DNA from: Proteus terrae
GTDB lineage: Bacteria; Pseudomonadota; Gammaproteobacteria; Enterobacterales; Enterobacteriaceae
Direction: 5' to 3'
Length of the DNA: 64,000 bases
Assembly: GCF_003144325.1 (NCBI RefSeq)
Contig: NZ_PENS01000009.1
Span: forward strand, 124,001-188,000
Position 1 is the first letter of the stretch. Every line of letters begins with the position of its first letter. Of the stretch, positions 1 to 7,580 are shown one piece after another. A program made the position numbers and the translations under genes. The notes under the pieces are model-generated. The model did no database searches, was not told where the DNA came from, and saw nothing but the letters and a program-made list of their open reading frames with translations.

Positions 1-1454
1 AACTGTGTGGAGCACAGGCCAAGTATGGTTTTAGAGGTATTTCTTCCAAACTCTTCCTCTAGCTGGTTTATTTCCTGAATACCCAAAACAACAGCCGCAC
101 CGAAGCCCCGCCCTTCGGCCATCAACATTGAAAGAGCAGGAATTTTTTTGAGGCTTGGTAGCTCATCGACAACAATCCAAAGAGTTCGCTCGTTATTAAC
201 CCCACGCGCCATCAACCCTTTGGCCGCAGCTTGTATCCACGTTGAGATGAGAGGTTTCTGTATTTCTATTTCAGATTCACGTACTGGTAAGAATAACCAA
301 CTATCATCGGCATTAGGTTCATCGCCTTCTGCTATCCAATCTCTTATAGAAAAGAACCCCTTTTTATTCTCTTCTTTCAACAGGCGAAGTGGACGAACAC
401 CATCTACGATGGTTGAACGAATACTTTCGAGAGTTCTCTCGTTATCTTCATTGAAATATGTCGCTGCTGGAGTACCTGCAACTAGTTCTTTGAGTAACTC
501 AAGATCATTCCACGCTGTCGCCCGAAGAAGTGAAAGCAATGACTTCGGTCCGTCTAGATATAAATTCTGAAGTGCGGCAGAAACAACTGCTCTGGCTGCG
601 GATGTGAAGAATTTATCAGAACCACTGTTACTATTAGAACTAGGTAAAAGTGTCTCAGCTATCCAGTCTGCATCAAATGGTGAGGCCATTTCTTCCCATG
701 GAGTCCATTGGTGTGAGCGGCTATCTGCCGGATTGAGTATGTGATCAATTCCGTCCCGATAGAACATCTCTACGAACTCGCCTTTCTTGTCATACACCAC
801 GGCTCGGTCTCCACGAGCGCGAATAGCTTTAAGCAAATGAGTAAGTGCTGTAGATTTACCTGCCCCGGTGGTGCCACTAATCAAGGCATGCTTTTTTGAA
901 AATCCTGTGGGTAAAGGGAAATCGCCGAGGGTTAAATCAGAAACACCATGCTTTTCTACGATTTCTCCTTTCAATTTTTCGGCTGAAACAAGTTTCGCAC
1001 CTCGAATATATTTGTCTTCTTTGATCTCCTCACCTCTCTTAACTGCCTTCACAACAAGATAAACACCAATAGGCAAGTACAATACAAAGAGCGAAATGAA
1101 AGCCCATCCAAAGGATTTGAGAAGCTTAACAGCAGCTTCCCGGAATAGTGGTTCATTTATCACCACAGAGGATGGCAGAGAGTCGCGCCCATCTAGGGCA
1201 ACACAGGTTCCTACAGTTACGCTTGAAAATGGTTGTACTAGTCCCTTCAATTGTGCCCAAATATATGTATTAGCGTTTTGCAAGACACATTTATCAGCGT
1301 CTATCCCGATGTATAACAGGCCACCGACAATCGCCAACAAAACACCAGGCAGAAAGATCCAAACTCCGCTGAATAACAACATCTGCTGGCTATGAAGCCA
1401 TGTGTCCGCACCACGAACAAAGTCACCGACTCGACCTTTTCTAATCGTTGCCAT
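1..1454 (-). CDS. traD: TraD-like type IV coupling protein (partial, C-terminus beyond window)
   Basis: An open frame of 484 codons runs leftward from ATG 1454 off the edge of the window without a stop. It encodes an inner-membrane ATPase of the VirD4/TraD family, which brings the relaxase-DNA complex to the mating channel. Two hydrophobic segments (about residues 21-47 and 109-133) bracket a periplasmic stretch. A Walker A motif (SGTTGAGKST, about 190-200) and a Walker B motif (LWIVVDELPSL, about 425-436) follow, then the family-typical region ending in LGLCSTQ. The start overlaps the upstream gene by 14 bp, so the two are translationally coupled. Plus-strand frames over this interval are shadows. 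The family is certain; the exact element type is inferred. Confidence 0.93.
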   Translation of the reverse strand, partial: MATIRKGRVGDFVRGADTWLHSQQMLLFSGVWIFLPGVLLAIVGGLLYIGIDADKCVLQNANTYIWAQLKGLVQPFSSVTVGTCVALDGRDSLPSSVVINEPLFREAAVKLLKSFGWAFISLFVLYLPIGVYLVVKAVKRGEEIKEDKYIRGAKLVSAEKLKGEIVEKHGVSDLTLGDFPLPTGFSKKHALISGTTGAGKSTALTHLLKAIRARGDRAVVYDKKGEFVEMFYRDGIDHILNPADSRSHQWTPWEEMASPFDADWIAETLLPSSNSNSGSDKFFTSAARAVVSAALQNLYLDGPKSLLSLLRATAWNDLELLKELVAGTPAATYFNEDNERTLESIRSTIVDGVRPLRLLKEENKKGFFSIRDWIAEGDEPNADDSWLFLPVRESEIEIQKPLISTWIQAAAKGLMARGVNNERTLWIVVDELPSLKKIPALSMLMAEGRGFGAAVVLGIQEINQLEEEFGRNTSKTILGLCSTQ

Positions 1455-1797
1455 TATCGTCCCCTCCAATAAAGTGAGAACGCAGAGCATTTGTGCGCGC
1501 TGAAATGACCTGTTTAGCCTCAGCCATTTCATCCTCAGAGCAGGTCTTTTTGAGCAGAAAATCTGTGGTTGCCACGTTGATCGACAGCAGGTTAATTAAC
1601 TGCTGATAAATCTCCTTCTGATCCACTTGTACATTTCTGATTTCGCTCAATGTTGAGTCATTATTTAACGCCTGTTCGATCAAAGACACCGCCGTTTTAC
1701 TAACCGTTTGCCCCGATTCTTTAGCTAATTCCTTCAACAAAATATGTACTTGCCTAGGTGGATATATTTGTACGCGATACGCCTTAGAAACTCCCAT
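1441..1797 (-). CDS. possible relaxosome accessory protein upstream of traD
   Basis: 118 residues, soluble. The first ~48 residues (YRVQIYPPRQVHILLKEL... QTVSKTAVSLIEQALN) have the strand-helix-helix pattern of ribbon-helix-helix DNA-binding proteins such as mobilisation accessory proteins. The rest is helical and may form a coiled coil. It overlaps the start of traD by 14 bp, and a cluster of hairpins lies just upstream. An oriT-binding role in relaxosome assembly is an inference from this position and fold guess; no family is recognised with certainty. Confidence 0.6.
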   Translation of the reverse strand: MGVSKAYRVQIYPPRQVHILLKELAKESGQTVSKTAVSLIEQALNNDSTLSEIRNVQVDQKEIYQQLINLLSINVATTDFLLKKTCSEDEMAEAKQVISARTNALRSHFIGGDDNGND

Positions 1798-1808
1798 TGT
1801 AGTCCCCC

Positions 1809-2201
1809 TTATCCCTGATTCTCTTGCGTGTAACTCCCTTGCAACTCTGTGTGTACAGAGGTGCAGGGAGTCCCCTCAGAAGGCGCTACTGCGCCGGATG
1901 AGACAGACCACTCGCGGTGAGTGGGGTGTGGAGAAAAATCCGGGCAAAGCACGGTTTTTTCTTGCTGTGAGATGGGGTCCCCGAGCGCTAAGCTCGGGGT
2001 GATTGAAGAAAATAGTTCCGCTAGTTTTCTGGTAGAATATTCGCGTCGCTCTGCTGCCAAAACTGCCAACTGAGAAGCTATGGTATTGATTGCATCAACG
2101 GCGGTACTAGATTCAGCAGCGATCTCTAATATTTTTAGATAGCTGCTACCGCAGCAATGCAGGCAGGTATAAGGGTTGCTAAGACTAAATTGATTACGCA
2201 T
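1809..2201 (-). CDS. hypothetical protein, doubtful C-terminal half
   Basis: 130 residues from ATG 2201, which overlaps the stop of the lipoprotein gene by one base (TGATG), a normal coupling arrangement. Residues ~25-65 look like a real helical protein. The C-terminal half is rich in Ser, Thr, Pro and Gly and coincides exactly with the hairpin cluster at 1833-1999, so it may be translated non-coding or cis-acting DNA. No family is recognised. The gene may be real and overlap oriT, or be a remnant. Confidence 0.35.
   Translation of the reverse strand: MRNQFSLSNPYTCLHCCGSSYLKILEIAAESSTAVDAINTIASQLAVLAAERREYSTRKLAELFSSITPSLALGDPISQQEKTVLCPDFSPHPTHREWSVSSGAVAPSEGTPCTSVHTELQGSYTQENQG
1833..1999. 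other. cluster of four hairpins, candidate oriT
   Basis: Four inverted repeats lie within 167 bp. 1833-1871 has ~17-bp arms with a GTGT loop, one bulge and one mismatch. 1882-1895 is GGCGC/GCGCC. 1908-1924 is CCACTC/GAGTGG. 1979-1999 is CCCCGAGC/GCTCGGGG, perfect. They sit directly upstream of the putative relaxosome accessory gene and traD, where mobilisable elements often carry oriT. No nic site was recognised, so oriT is an inference; a structured leader RNA is the alternative. Confidence 0.4.
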
Positions 2202-2665
2202 CACTTAGCCTCCTGCCATCGGATATCAATGGAATCACAGTTTGGTAAATTGAGCTCCGCCATTGATTCATAAGACCGACTGATGGCTGCTGGTTCATCT
2301 GGCCATAAACCATGTTTACCTTCATTTTTAGCTTTTAATGTTACTGAGCAAACAGGTCTCTTACCTCGATTATCCCATTGAAATTTAACTTCAGGATTAA
2401 GATACCGGCCATGAATCACTATGGAGTCACACTGATACTTGTAAATGGTCTCCCGAATCTCACCAAGATCTTTCTTAAATTGATCCGAGTTGCCAGTATC
2501 GTGAGACACGATGCATGACACATTTCCGTTTTTTTCGTCAATAACGAACAGGTCGCGGGCATTAAGGAAGTAGTGGTGCATCGTGATTGAATCAATGCTT
2601 TTGGTTGTACAACCAGCCAGCATACCGACAGCGACGAGCGCAGTAGTTAAAGTGATCAATTTCAT
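2201..2665 (-). CDS. predicted lipoprotein, first gene of the tra transcription unit
   Basis: 154 residues with a lipoprotein signal: a basic start, a hydrophobic core, and lipobox LAGC with the acylated Cys near residue 19. The mature part has four further cysteines, which could form disulfides in the periplasm. The start is ATG 2665 with AGGAG 6-10 bases before it. It heads the leftward unit leading to traD and stands behind the first copy of the shared regulatory box. A mating-apparatus or surface-exclusion role is possible from context only; the sequence family is not recognised. Confidence 0.7.
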   Translation of the reverse strand: MKLITLTTALVAVGMLAGCTTKSIDSITMHHYFLNARDLFVIDEKNGNVSCIVSHDTGNSDQFKKDLGEIRETIYKYQCDSIVIHGRYLNPEVKFQWDNRGKRPVCSVTLKAKNEGKHGLWPDEPAAISRSYESMAELNLPNCDSIDIRWQEAK

Positions 2666-2674
2666 TGGTTTATC

Positions 2675-2696
2675 TCCTGATTGATTAAAATCAGGA
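2675..2696 (-). promoter_or_regulatory. hairpin covering the lipoprotein gene ribosome-binding site
   Basis: TCCTGATT and AATCAGGA form an 8-bp stem with a 6-base loop. On the minus strand the downstream arm contains part of the AGGAG that serves ATG 2665, so the stem could sequester the start region. Confidence 0.4.
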
Positions 2697-2726
2697 TTAT
2701 TTTTACTTAGAGGGGAGTCATTGTTG

Positions 2727-2754
2727 GCACGCCAAACTGCCCAATTTGGACAAA
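2727..2754 (-). promoter_or_regulatory. activator box A (FlhC-type regulon), upstream of tra unit
   Basis: Read on the minus strand the box is TTTGTCCAAATTGGGCAG followed by TTTGGCGTGC, nearly identical to the boxes at 9918 and 13176. A TAAAAATA -10-like stretch lies about 20 bases further on. The position matches an activator site at a -35 region. Binding by the FlhC-type protein at 9042-9608 is inferred. Confidence 0.65.
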
Positions 2755-2782
2755 TAAGAAGCTAGGTAAAAATAGGCAGGTA

Positions 2783-3060
2783 TCATCCAAAAACCACCTT
2801 TTGATGGCTTTCTGATGTAGCGCAGCCACAACTTTCCTTGGTCGTCATCGAAAAGCAACCTATTGGTGGTGTTTTGGTGGTATTCAGCAGAGTTTAGGCC
2901 GTCTCAGTCCCTCAGAGTCATCGAAAAGCCACCTATTGGTGGTGTTTCGGTTGCATTCTGAAAGGTTAGGCCCCCCCCTAGACCTCAAAGTCATCAAAAA
3001 TATCCCTACTGGTTGTTTTTTGTGTGTAACTGGGTATTAGTAGAAGTATGATCGAAACAA
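2783..3060. repeat. ~73-bp imperfect direct repeats with inner hairpin
   Basis: Units begin TCATCgAAAAgc at 2783, 2845, 2918 and 2991; the last three are spaced exactly 73 bp. Units 2 and 3 are closest to each other and carry the inverted repeat CCACC-TATT-GGTGG (unit 2 has one mismatch). The outer units are degenerate. A poly-C run (2971-2978) lies in unit 3. This fills the gap between the divergent genes at 2665 and 3083. Partition site, second replication site, oriT or leader RNA are all possible. Confidence 0.6.
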
Positions 3061-3082
3061 TGAATGACTAAGGAGTGACTAT

Positions 3083-3421
3083 ATGGCTATGGCTGTACTT
3101 GAAATTCACGTTTTTAAAAGCAGTTTCCAGCCTGTAACCGCGCTTTTGAGGGAAGAAGGTCTTAATTGGTCCATGAAGCAACAACGTTCAGGAGAGATCC
3201 TAGCTTCATCTGGCATTCTTGAGGTAGCCTTAAATGCAAGTGCTTGGGCATCAATTGCCGCAGTACTGATAGCATTCATAAAAGCCAGGAATGGCCGTAA
3301 GGTAATCATCACAACTAAGGAACACAAAACCATTCATGTGGAAGGATTATCAGCTAAAGAACTTGAAAAACTCTTAGAGAAAACAGCTTGGATATCAGCT
3401 ATCGATCCAAATTCTAAATAG
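3083..3421 (+). CDS. small single-TM protein, resembles effector-associated constant component
   Basis: 112 residues, start ATG 3083 behind AAGGAGTGACTAT. There is an N-terminal strand-rich part, one hydrophobic helix (about residues 50-70, ALNASAWASIAAVLIAFI), then a basic RNGRK stretch and a C-terminal beta/alpha part (VIITTKEHKTIHVEGLSAKELEKLL). This layout resembles the EACC1-type constant component found next to conflict-system effectors, but the resemblance is my pattern judgement only. It lies next to a restriction-modification pair, so a defence role is plausible. Function unknown. Confidence 0.6.
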   Translation: MAMAVLEIHVFKSSFQPVTALLREEGLNWSMKQQRSGEILASSGILEVALNASAWASIAAVLIAFIKARNGRKVIITTKEHKTIHVEGLSAKELEKLLEKTAWISAIDPNSK

Positions 3422-3465
3422 AGTTCTGTAATTAGTGACGTGAAAAATAAATGATTTTGTTAAAC

Positions 3466-3496
3466 GCTAAGCAACACTAAAAATGAGTTGCTTAGC
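3466..3496. terminator. bidirectional hairpin between convergent genes
   Basis: Perfect 10-bp stem GCTAAGCAAC / GTTGCTTAGC with an 11-base loop, flanked by A/T-rich DNA, between the convergent 3' ends at 3421 and 3518. Confidence 0.6.
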
Positions 3497-3517
3497 CTAC
3501 AATATTTTCTATTTTAA

Positions 3518-5140
3518 CTACCGTCGCTTAAAGACCCCCTCATCTAACAGCCATTCAATATCATCAGAGAAAACTGGTGCTGTGATTAAACATTGTTTGC
3601 ATATAGAACAAACAAGATGAGACAGTTCTGACTCAAGTATAGCTTGATTTGCGCCATAGCCAGGTACAAGCAAGTATTTAAGAGTCGCTCTTTGAACATC
3701 GGTTATTTCGTATGAATTATTCGCAGCGACATCCAAAATTAACAGTCTTCTGGCTATGTCTATTCTACTCGGAACAATTTCCAACCTATTTCCATTTTCT
3801 AAAACATAACCATGATCATTACATACAGACGCTATCCGATTTATTTCTTCGACCGGATAACCATCTTCTTTTAGTGCGAAAGTAACAGATTCTTTTGAGC
3901 CATCTTCACTCATTAGAATTGCGTGTTCAAACTCTACAGGAGTTAGAAACTCAATATTTTGTAACTCTCGTCGCAACCTTACTAAAATGCTTTTCACTTG
4001 GAAAAAAGAGGCAGTATCTTCAAATGACAACATATGAGCAAGGTCGCCACGTAATGATGCGTAATAACCTGCGCCATCAAGATATTCCACAAATCTAGCG
4101 GATGGATATTTCTCTAAAGTGAATGTTCTAGAGCTTTGTGTTTGGTCTACAACTTTATGAGAAACGCTTCCAGAATCACCCGCATAAAACTGTGATTGAA
4201 TAAATAGCTTAGGCCTAGGCTCCCAGCCGTCTATTTTATATGGAAGTATAAAATCATATGCACGTGTCTTCTTTTTCCTTTTGCCATCTTCAACAATTTC
4301 TTCCTCGCCTATGGTTACATCATTAACGTTGAAGTCAGAGTTAGGGCGAAGGCCCATTCCTACGAGTTTTTCTCGAAGAATATCTTCTGTAATGTGACCA
4401 CCAGAAGCAGACACACTCCCTCTGACTTTGAAGATTGTACAAGAGTTAAGAAGATATTTTCCTAGTGGTAACTCGCTCGGAAGCCTATTCAAGTCCATAT
4501 AAGAGCGGCAAATTGCCCAAAACTGCATTGCTTCTTCATAATCTTCCAGGATAAGGCTTGTATACTCTTTAAGCAATATTCGTAGATAAAGTTTCAAGTC
4601 AAACACAGGCTCTGTTCTAACCGAGGAAGCATATTTTGTGTGAGAGCCGACAAAGCATGAGGCTAGAGATTTTGCAATAAAATCAGATTTTGTTGTTGAT
4701 GGAATTTCATTCAACCGATACTTAACCACCTTTGATGACGAACCTCTCTTTGGAATCAGAGGTTTTATATCATCTTCTTTCAGCTTTATAAGAAAGTGAT
4801 TTTTAAGGTTATTATCTGTAGCACCAGACGTCAAAAATAGCAGATTAAAAAATGATTCATAAAAATTAGCTATATTTTGTTCATCATCAATAAATGATTC
4901 ACCAACAATTAGTTCATTGCTGGCACTTATTACTGCATCACACAAGTTCTCAATATTGCACGATTGATAGCTAGAGAAGTTATCAAGGTAACATGATATC
5001 GATTGGATACACTCGCAGAGAGAATTTATCTCAGTGTTGAATTTTTCACTATCTTTGATTCTCTCGAGCTTCGCAGTAAGCCATTGATCAAACTCCGCTA
5101 ACTGCTCCGAAGTTTCAAGATTTTTAGTACGAAGCCGCAT
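3518..5140 (-). CDS. probable type II restriction endonuclease
   Basis: 540 residues, divergent from a DNA adenine/cytosine methyltransferase with a 66-bp gap, the classic arrangement of a restriction-modification pair. The middle (about residues 285-335) has AYDFILPYKIDGW followed by KLFIQSQFYAGDSGSVSHK, which can be read as a PD-(D/E)xK nuclease core with D and QxQ in place of the usual (D/E)xK. The C-terminal ~130 residues look helical, with a CxxC pair (CSICKQC) near the end. Assignment rests on neighbour and motif shape; specificity cannot be read. Codon use is AT-richer than the flanking island genes, suggesting separate acquisition. Confidence 0.65.
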   Translation of the reverse strand: MRLRTKNLETSEQLAEFDQWLTAKLERIKDSEKFNTEINSLCECIQSISCYLDNFSSYQSCNIENLCDAVISASNELIVGESFIDDEQNIANFYESFFNLLFLTSGATDNNLKNHFLIKLKEDDIKPLIPKRGSSSKVVKYRLNEIPSTTKSDFIAKSLASCFVGSHTKYASSVRTEPVFDLKLYLRILLKEYTSLILEDYEEAMQFWAICRSYMDLNRLPSELPLGKYLLNSCTIFKVRGSVSASGGHITEDILREKLVGMGLRPNSDFNVNDVTIGEEEIVEDGKRKKKTRAYDFILPYKIDGWEPRPKLFIQSQFYAGDSGSVSHKVVDQTQSSRTFTLEKYPSARFVEYLDGAGYYASLRGDLAHMLSFEDTASFFQVKSILVRLRRELQNIEFLTPVEFEHAILMSEDGSKESVTFALKEDGYPVEEINRIASVCNDHGYVLENGNRLEIVPSRIDIARRLLILDVAANNSYEITDVQRATLKYLLVPGYGANQAILESELSHLVCSICKQCLITAPVFSDDIEWLLDEGVFKRR

Positions 5141-5206
5141 CCTTTATCCTTCTGTTAAAATTAGAACTAAATCTTGCTATAATAGCCCGAATAGAGAGGG
5201 TTTGAC

Positions 5207-6508
5207 ATGTTATCAATAATAGATTTAAAAATCAGCAAGTTAGAGAGAGATCTTGGGTTTGAGCCTCAGCATCACCTGCCTCTTCGTGAGAGGGAAGTCT
5301 GCGATGCTGTACAAGAACTGCGCGAAGCTGACACAACCCTCTTTGTTGGCGACAACTTGCCATATCTTAAAGAAATGGCGTTACACCGCTCTGGGATTGT
5401 GGACTTTTGTTACATTGATCCTCCGTACAATACAGGCTCGAAATTTCTATACAATGATTCTAGGAAATCTGATTCTAGTGGGCATTTTGGTACTCACTCG
5501 GGTTGGATGATGTTTATGCTGCCTCGTCTAGTTGCTGCTAGAGAGATATTAAAGGACTCAGGCGTTATAGCTATTAGTATTGATGACTATGAATGCGCCT
5601 ACCTTAAGATACTTATGGATTGCATCTTTGGAGAGGAAAACTTCATCGGTAATGTAATCGTATGTAGATCGAAAAATGGTAAAGGAAGCAAAAAGAATCT
5701 TGCATCCGCCCATGAGTATTTGATGATTTATGGAAAATCGGACAAAGCATATCTTCGCGGCCAGGCTGATGCAACAAGCTACGATAAGCAAGATAAATTT
5801 GGTAAATATCGCGTCGATGGACTTTTCCGTAAGAAGGGGGAAGCTAGCCTAAAATCAGATAGACCAAATATGTTCTACCCACTTTATTATAATCCTGAAA
5901 GTGGGGAGGTTTCAGTTGATCCTGTTGATGGATGGAAGATCACCTATCCCGTAGATTCAAAAGGTATCGATAGACGCTGGCTCTGGGGAGCCGACACTGC
6001 GAGAGAAAGAGCTTGGCAGCTTTACGCTAGTAAAAATGGAGTTATTTACGTAAAAAATTACTCTGGAGATGCTGCGAAGGAAAAGAGAACGAAAGTTCGC
6101 TCTCTTTGGAGTGAGACGGACTTCTACACAGAGAGAGCTACAAATGAAATTAATAAGCTATTCGGCGGGAAGGTGTTTGATACGCCTAAACCACTTTCTT
6201 ACATAAAAAAAATAATTGATGTTTGCTCATCTGATAATGCCCTTATCCTCGACTTTTTTGCTGGTTCGGGGACGACTGCTCACGCAGTTGCGGAACTGAA
6301 TGAAACTGACAGCGCGAAAAGAAGATGTATTCTGATGGAATCTGACTGTGAAATTCCAGTCAAACATCTAGCAAGAAAAATGGGGTTTAATAAAATCTCA
6401 GACATTACAGAGAAAAGGCTCCATTTGGTCAGTGAGAAATATAGTAACTTCAGATTTCAAGTTATTGAATTACAAGAAAATATAAGGCGTGAAAATTACA
6501 GAGCCTAG
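5207..6508 (+). CDS. site-specific DNA methyltransferase (N4/N6, beta-type order)
   Basis: 433 residues. Catalytic motif IV DPPY is at residues 71-74 (CYIDPPYNTGSKFLYND) and the SAM-binding motif LDFFAGSGTTAHAV is near residues 348-361, so the motif order is catalytic before SAM-binding, as in beta-class amino-methyltransferases and type III Mod subunits. The central region would hold target recognition. It would methylate adenine N6 or cytosine N4 and protect DNA from the nuclease encoded divergently. The start ATG 5207 follows GAGAGGG. Neither promoter of the pair is obvious in the 66-bp spacer. Confidence 0.9.
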   Translation: MLSIIDLKISKLERDLGFEPQHHLPLREREVCDAVQELREADTTLFVGDNLPYLKEMALHRSGIVDFCYIDPPYNTGSKFLYNDSRKSDSSGHFGTHSGWMMFMLPRLVAAREILKDSGVIAISIDDYECAYLKILMDCIFGEENFIGNVIVCRSKNGKGSKKNLASAHEYLMIYGKSDKAYLRGQADATSYDKQDKFGKYRVDGLFRKKGEASLKSDRPNMFYPLYYNPESGEVSVDPVDGWKITYPVDSKGIDRRWLWGADTARERAWQLYASKNGVIYVKNYSGDAAKEKRTKVRSLWSETDFYTERATNEINKLFGGKVFDTPKPLSYIKKIIDVCSSDNALILDFFAGSGTTAHAVAELNETDSAKRRCILMESDCEIPVKHLARKMGFNKISDITEKRLHLVSEKYSNFRFQVIELQENIRRENYRA

Positions 6509-6514
6509 CGAATA

Positions 6515-6537
6515 AAGGGCGATCATTTACCGCCCTT
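6515..6537 (+). terminator. hairpin after methyltransferase gene
   Basis: AAGGGCG / CGCCCTT stem with a 9-base loop starting 6 bases after the stop codon; the T-run (TTCTTTT) is a few bases late, so termination may be weak. Confidence 0.5.
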
Positions 6538-6670
6538 CAGCATTCTTTTCAACCGTTTGAGAAGTTCGAAGAATCCCCCTAGCCAGTATGGTAAGGGGAA
6601 AGGCTTTGCAAGGCCAGAGAGCTTAGCGGTTAGCCGAACGCCATAAAGGCGGAAGGCTATGCCGCCCTGA

Positions 6671-6838
6671 ATATACTGAATATCCTAAAGATACTGCCAA
6701 AATCGGGCCGTTGTGGCACACAACCGGGCCACTATGGCACGCTATCGGGCCGCAGTGACACGCTATCGGGCCGTTGTGACACGTTTTTCTCAGCATCTTC
6801 TCAGCACAATAAATCCAATCAGGCCGCTGTGGCACGCA
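6671..6838. other. IncQ-type origin of vegetative replication (oriV) with 21-bp iterons
   Basis: Four tandem repeats with exact 21-bp period start at 6702, 6723, 6744 and 6765 (consensus aTCGGGCCgttgTGgCACgct). A fifth copy is at 6818-6838, overlapping the last codons of the RepC-like gene. An AT-rich stretch (6671-6701) abuts the first repeat, as a melting region would, and a GGCGG/CCGCC hairpin lies before it (6650-6666). Iterons plus AT-rich DNA next to repC and repA match IncQ origin layout. Known: RepC binds iterons and RepA unwinds. Inferred: this origin works for the island. Confidence 0.8.
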
Positions 6839-7580
6839 TTATCCGAGTTGCGGTTTCGCATAACTCAATGCCCACCATCTTTAAACCCTCTCTATCTTCC
6901 TTCAACCGTCGTCGGCCATTGCGCAGATCCATGCTTGTAATATTCTGTCCATACACAGCTCGCAGTAGAGTGTCAGTGTACCAGCCACCACTTGGATTGT
7001 TTTGATGGGTTAACACATGACGAGCTACAGCTTGACTAACCCCATGTTGAAGTCGTGCTATAGGTCCAGGTGAGTAGTATAGATTGAGGTCTCGCTCTAG
7101 GAGCATTACTAGAGCAATGCCTAGTCTTACTCGCCAGAGGTGGCGCTCACCACCTGTAAGTGGGTTGTAACGCGTTTTAGGTGAAGGGATCACGTGATCG
7201 ATCAGCCCACCAATAATCCGATCTCCTGACAGCTCAAACTCTGGCGTGACAATTTCAACTGTTGCACTTCTAAGGTCTTTTAACAACGACTGTAGACGAG
7301 ACAAACTGTAGTTATGATCAGACAAAATTCGACGGACTTTGGCGGGGTCAACCAATAACTCAATACCCCCGTCAGAAATCTCTCTCTTACGCTCTGCTGT
7401 GTACATTATTGCCTCAACCACATCAGCATGTCGTTGCCCTAAGCGGCCATTGACGCGACAACGACCGAACGATGTTGTGATCCAATCGCCTTGCATTTCC
7501 CTTGGGCGTAACGACGGCTGATATAACATGACTCGCGCTTGTAATACTGTGCTGGTAGGCACGACTTCATTACCAGTCAT
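6819..7580 (-). CDS. repC: RepC-like replication initiator
   Basis: 253 residues from ATG 7580, preceded by GGAGGTGATA; a longer TTG start at 7595 is less likely. It lies directly downstream of the IncQ RepA gene, overlapping it by 11 bp, and its 3' end runs into the fifth iteron. The protein looks like a two-winged-helix initiator: a helical region with a recognition-helix-like segment near 85-115 and a second DNA-binding-like half from 165. It is far from RSF1010 RepC in sequence, so the assignment rests on operon position and iteron contact more than on residues. Confidence 0.75.
   Translation of the reverse strand: MTGNEVVPTSTVLQARVMLYQPSLRPREMQGDWITTSFGRCRVNGRLGQRHADVVEAIMYTAERKREISDGGIELLVDPAKVRRILSDHNYSLSRLQSLLKDLRSATVEIVTPEFELSGDRIIGGLIDHVIPSPKTRYNPLTGGERHLWRVRLGIALVMLLERDLNLYYSPGPIARLQHGVSQAVARHVLTHQNNPSGGWYTDTLLRAVYGQNITSMDLRNGRRRLKEDREGLKMVGIELCETATRIMRATAA

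Noticed and set aside
148-1395. Plus-strand reading frames in the first 1.4 kb
   Set aside because: They are antisense to a clear traD frame with Walker motifs that runs off the window edge.
2783-3060. CRISPR array
   Set aside because: Repeats are imperfect across the whole 73-bp unit rather than short identical repeats with unique spacers, and no cas genes are present.
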